Part shown: positions 44,590 to 46,357 of the stretch, one piece after another
Layout of the letters: every line of letters begins with the position of its first letter
Numbering within the stretch: the stretch's first letter is position 1
NCBI GenBank assembly: GCA_964567435.1
Contig: CAZMMQ010000022.1
Location: 1-46,357 of the forward strand
Length of the DNA stretch: 46,357 bases
Origin: RFSX01 sp964567435
GTDB taxonomy: Bacteria; Bacteroidota; Bacteroidia; Chitinophagales; Saprospiraceae
Direction of reading: 5' to 3'
Made by a program: the position numbers and the translations under genes
The notes under the pieces: model-generated
Database searches by the model: none
Told to the model about the DNA's origin: nothing
Seen by the model: only the letters and a program-made list of their open reading frames with translations

Positions 44590-45318
44590 ATGCTAAAAAC
44601 ACTAATTGTAGAAGATAATTTCTCCTTTGCACTAGAATTGGAAATTATTCTTAAAAAATTAGACTACAATATTCTCAAAACTGTAGATAATAGCGGTGAT
44701 GCGCTGGTCGAAATCTTAAGCACTCAGCCTGATATTATTTTTATGGATATTGATATAAAGGGTAAGCTCAGCGGATTAGATATTGCACAAAAGATTAAGC
44801 ATCTGAATATCCCTATTCTGTTTATCACCTCCTTTGCGGATGAAGAACATTATAATATAAGCTCTCAGATTCCTAACTCAAGTTACATAACTAAGCCAGC
44901 TGACGAATTTACAATCAGGAGTTCAGTGGAACTGCTACTTAAGATCAATCAATCACTAAGAACACAAAATCTATCCAAAGACTACAAGGTTGAATCGGAT
45001 ATCTTATATCTGAAAAAGAAGGAAAATTTTTATGCTATAAAACATGATGAGATTGTCTACATCGAGTCTAATCATGTTTATTGTAAAACAGTAACTAATT
45101 CTGGTGAAGAATATCTTAATAGAATAGGACTAAACGAATACAGCGCCATTCTTAAAGATGAAAATTTCATAAGACCACATAGAAGCTACCTTGCTAACAC
45201 CATTCACATTACTAAGGTGAATATGAACGAAAGTGTTATCATTCTAGGAAAAAACAGAGTACCAATTAGTCGCAATGCAAAAAAGGAAATGAAAAGTTTG
45301 TTCAATCTGATCACCTAA
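44590..45318 (+). CDS. LytTR-family response regulator
   Basis: The 242-residue protein has a receiver domain (residues 1-120: LKTLIVEDN with Glu8/Asp9, phospho-acceptor Asp53 in IIFMDIDIKG, Thr80, Lys102) and a C-terminal LytTR DNA-binding domain (about 140-238: LKKKENFYAIKHDEIVYIESNHVYCKTVT, FIRPHRSYLANTIHI). The ATG at 44590 begins MLKTLIVEDN, the normal receiver start; an upstream in-frame ATG is not needed. The domain pair is that of LytT/AgrA-like regulators. It is convergent with the LuxR-type gene, and a histidine kinase gene lies just beyond, so kinase-regulator pairing is possible. Confidence 0.93.
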   Translation: MLKTLIVEDNFSFALELEIILKKLDYNILKTVDNSGDALVEILSTQPDIIFMDIDIKGKLSGLDIAQKIKHLNIPILFITSFADEEHYNISSQIPNSSYITKPADEFTIRSSVELLLKINQSLRTQNLSKDYKVESDILYLKKKENFYAIKHDEIVYIESNHVYCKTVTNSGEEYLNRIGLNEYSAILKDENFIRPHRSYLANTIHITKVNMNESVIILGKNRVPISRNAKKEMKSLFNLIT

Positions 45319-45321
45319 ATC

Positions 45322-45684
45322 TTAGTCCAGAAAATGAGGCTTGGTTGTCAACTTATATCTCTCTGCTAAAACACCTAGTCGGACCAAGCTATTGATATCA
45401 AATTTCAAGAATAGTCTTCTTTTATGAGATATGATCGTCGAAGGAGCTAAAAACAAGATCTTACCTACTTCATTCAGCGTATTACCCTGACAGATGTAGT
45501 AGATTATTTCCCTTTCTCTTTTAGTCAAATCTATATTGAGTAGGGGTTTTTGCTTTTTGTAAACGATATCTAACTTTGATTTCTCTTGTATTGTAGCATG
45601 TGAATAAAAATTCATTATTGACATTTTATAAATGCAAAATGCACTTAATACCTTATCAATGGGTGAAAATGATACAAATGGCAT
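45322..45684 (-). CDS. LuxR-type HTH protein without a receiver domain
   Basis: The 120-residue protein has a C-terminal LuxR/GerE helix-turn-helix (about 50-115: LTKREREIIYYICQGNTLNEVGKILFLAPSTIISHKRRLFLKFDINSLVRL). The N-terminal ~45 residues show no receiver or other domain. Starts at later Met codons (21 or 24) would leave only the DNA-binding part. It follows the histidine kinase by 37 bp on the same strand, so it may be the output of that kinase by an unusual route, or a stand-alone regulator. It is convergent with the LytTR gene, 3 bp apart. Confidence 0.85.
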   Translation of the reverse strand: MPFVSFSPIDKVLSAFCIYKMSIMNFYSHATIQEKSKLDIVYKKQKPLLNIDLTKREREIIYYICQGNTLNEVGKILFLAPSTIISHKRRLFLKFDINSLVRLGVLAERYKLTTKPHFLD

Positions 45685-45721
45685 TTATCACGATCTAAAT
45701 GGTTATTCTAAAAGAAATCAA

Positions 45722-46357
45722 TTAAGTATTTAAAGGAAACTGGACAGTAAATGACGAACCAGTTCCTAGCTGAGAACTTATCTCTATAGACCCTTCTATC
45801 TTTTCCACTAATTGCTGGACCAAATGCATGCCCAGACCTGTACCTCTCTCGCCAGAAGTACCTCTGGTCGTCTTACCCTTATCTAGGGTGAATAATTTAT
45901 CAATCTGCCCAGGACTCATACCAACACCGCTATCCTCTACAGATAGCACAACCCTACCATCCTTATCACTTGCTATGATGTTAATGACTCCTCCTTCTGA
46001 AGTATACTTAATAGCGTTATCTAATAGGTTTCTTAAGACTGTGGACAAAACATGTCTATCTGATTTGACCTTGCTTACACTTATATCTGATCCTAATGTA
46101 ATGCCCTTTTCCTTAGCTGTTCTATTAAAGAGTGCTATGTTTTCAGCAACCAGTTCCTTAAGTGATAACTCCTTACTATCTATGGCGACTAAATCTTTCT
46201 GTAACAATGCCCAGTTAAGCAGATTATCTGTCAGCCTATTAAGCTCTATAGCATCTGTTTCTATAGACTCTCCGAACTTAATGAGTTTCTCATTCTCGTT
46301 GTTTTCTATGAGATAGTTCAGCTTACTGGTAATGCCTCGGAAAGCGAGGGCAGGTTT
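45722..46357 (-). CDS. Sensor histidine kinase, C-terminal part (5' partial)
   Basis: The frame is open to the right edge of the window, so the N-terminal sensor lies outside. The visible part begins KPALAFRGITSKLNYLIE, which is the helix just after the phospho-accepting His; the HDL motif must lie a few residues beyond the edge. The ATP-binding domain is complete: N box STVLRNLLDNAIKYTSEGG, G1 VEDSGVGM, F box, and G2 GERGTGLGMHLVQQLVE. The C-terminus is VQFPLNT. It is most probably co-transcribed with the LuxR-type gene (37-bp gap). A TTG at 46207 is not the start. Confidence 0.92.
   Translation of the reverse strand, partial: KPALAFRGITSKLNYLIENNENEKLIKFGESIETDAIELNRLTDNLLNWALLQKDLVAIDSKELSLKELVAENIALFNRTAKEKGITLGSDISVSKVKSDRHVLSTVLRNLLDNAIKYTSEGGVINIIASDKDGRVVLSVEDSGVGMSPGQIDKLFTLDKGKTTRGTSGERGTGLGMHLVQQLVEKIEGSIEISSQLGTGSSFTVQFPLNT

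Overview
The window comes from a low-GC member of the Bacteroidota, most likely a Saprospiria-like marine or activated-sludge bacterium. The evidence is five genes ending in type IX secretion (T9SS) C-terminal sorting domains, a SprB-repeat adhesin, a TonB-dependent receptor of the Bacteroidota beta-barrel type, ATP-type PEP carboxykinase, ribosomal protein bS21 of the Bacteroidota type, and promoter sequences of the TAnnTTTG class. No T9SS machinery, rRNA, tRNA, CRISPR array or insertion sequence was seen. The genus assignment is an inference from protein style only.

Layout. 1-4759: a 5'-truncated MopE/SdrD-like T9SS protein, a small membrane protein, and a convergent LVIVD-repeat T9SS protein. 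5298-8925: a leftward operon, terC, DEDDh exonuclease, MbnP-like lipoprotein, MauG/MbnH-like dihaem peroxidase lipoprotein. 9098-11744: a Crp/Fnr regulator divergent from pckA. 11937-16160: a 1407-residue SprB-repeat surface protein with a c-haem motif at its mature N-terminus. 16442-19084: dipeptidyl peptidase IV and smpB. 19118-22457: a PH-like membrane protein, then an ECF sigma factor overlapping a very unusual membrane protein with eight tandem W-centred repeats, a membrane segment and a barrel-like C-terminus. 22755-23425: the remains of a T9SS adhesin. 23768-26491: topoisomerase IV subunit A. 26633-27879: patatin phospholipase and lipocalin-like lipoprotein. 27971-30782: a membrane TPR protein and a TonB-C-domain protein without a membrane anchor. 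31113-36290: a T9SS secreted protein of unknown family and a TonB-dependent receptor. 36372-37316: rpsU and cutC. 37317-38250: a regulatory-looking gap with a small secreted peptide gene and two opposed terminators. 38251-39436: three small co-directional genes (unknown, DinB-like, membrane). 39464-41476: prenyl diphosphate synthase and an MJ1255-type glycosyltransferase. 41595-44289: amidohydrolase lipoprotein and metF, convergent. 44590-46357: LytTR response regulator, LuxR-type HTH protein and the 3' part of a histidine kinase.

How the genes fit together. Much of the window is cell-envelope and secretion biology: T9SS cargo, lipoproteins, an outer-membrane receptor, envelope-stress-type sigma signalling, and a prenyl lipid/glycosyl transfer pair. 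Housekeeping genes (pckA, smpB, parC, rpsU, metF) are interspersed as single transcription units. The most promising candidates for undescribed biology are the sigma factor/eight-repeat trans-envelope protein pair at 19706-22457, the MbnP/MbnH-like pair at 5298-7231, and the rpsU terminator whose loop holds the gene's own stop codon at 36341-36393. All function calls come from reading motifs, without database searches.
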